Assembly (NCBI GenBank): GCA_021779795.1
Contig: JAJXZZ010000243.1
Span: 1-5,281, forward strand
Reading direction: 5' to 3'
Length of the DNA stretch: 5,281 bases
Origin: Acidobacteriota bacterium
GTDB lineage: Bacteria; Acidobacteriota; Vicinamibacteria; Vicinamibacterales; Fen-181
Part shown: positions 5,254-5,281 of the stretch, piece by piece
Layout of the letters: the number at the start of each line of letters is the position of its first letter
How positions within the stretch are numbered: position 1 is the stretch's first letter
The notes under the pieces: model-generated
Databases searched by the model: none
Told to the model about the DNA's origin: nothing
The model's input: the letters and a program-made list of their open reading frames with translations, nothing else
Program-made: the position numbers and the translations under genes

Positions 5254-5281
5254 GACCGGTGGATCGACGGGGGGCGGGAGA
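5254..5281. other. Flank beyond the IS, no gene visible
   Basis: A G-rich 28-base end of the window. It contains ccggtgg, also found in R3 units, so it may be a remnant of the far side of the array, but it is too short to decide. Confidence 0.3.

Overview
The window is very GC-rich, with tightly packed genes and three arrays of degenerate 7-bp tandem repeats. Heptamer arrays of this kind, often mis-annotated as proline/threonine-rich reading frames, are something I associate from memory with environmental Acidobacteriota (Vicinamibacteria-like) and similar high-GC soil bacteria. The taxonomic placement is inference from style, not from a marker gene.

Layout. Bases 1-1071 (+) are the 3' part of an ADP-forming acyl-CoA synthetase-type gene whose start lies upstream of the window. 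It overlaps, through an ATGA junction, a transglutaminase-like (Cys-His-Asp) protein at 1068-1751 (+). The last codons and stop of that gene lie inside heptamer array R1 (1708-1783). Convergent to it is a two-gene minus-strand operon: a small putative lipoprotein (2479 to 2126), then a small CxxC/coiled-coil protein (2120 to 1815). Heptamer array R2 (2499-2616) lies directly upstream of the lipoprotein gene, so R1 and R2 bracket this operon. An AT-rich promoter island (about 2681-2720) drives a plus-strand SPFH/Band 7 membrane protein (2741-3616). Downstream of it is array R3 (3628-3884), built from different heptamers arranged in 22/29-bp higher-order units. An IS256-family insertion sequence with a full-length transposase (3981-5195) and clear terminal inverted repeats abuts the end of R3. 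The last 24-28 bases are flanking DNA.

How it fits together. The first two genes are probably translationally coupled. The two minus-strand genes form their own short transcription unit. The SPFH gene has its own promoter and ribosome binding site. I see no obviously new defence or biosynthetic system. The most interesting material is the relation between the heptamer arrays and their surroundings: one supplies the C-terminus of a protein, one occupies the upstream region of a gene without a Shine-Dalgarno sequence, and one has a higher-order structure and adjoins a transposon.
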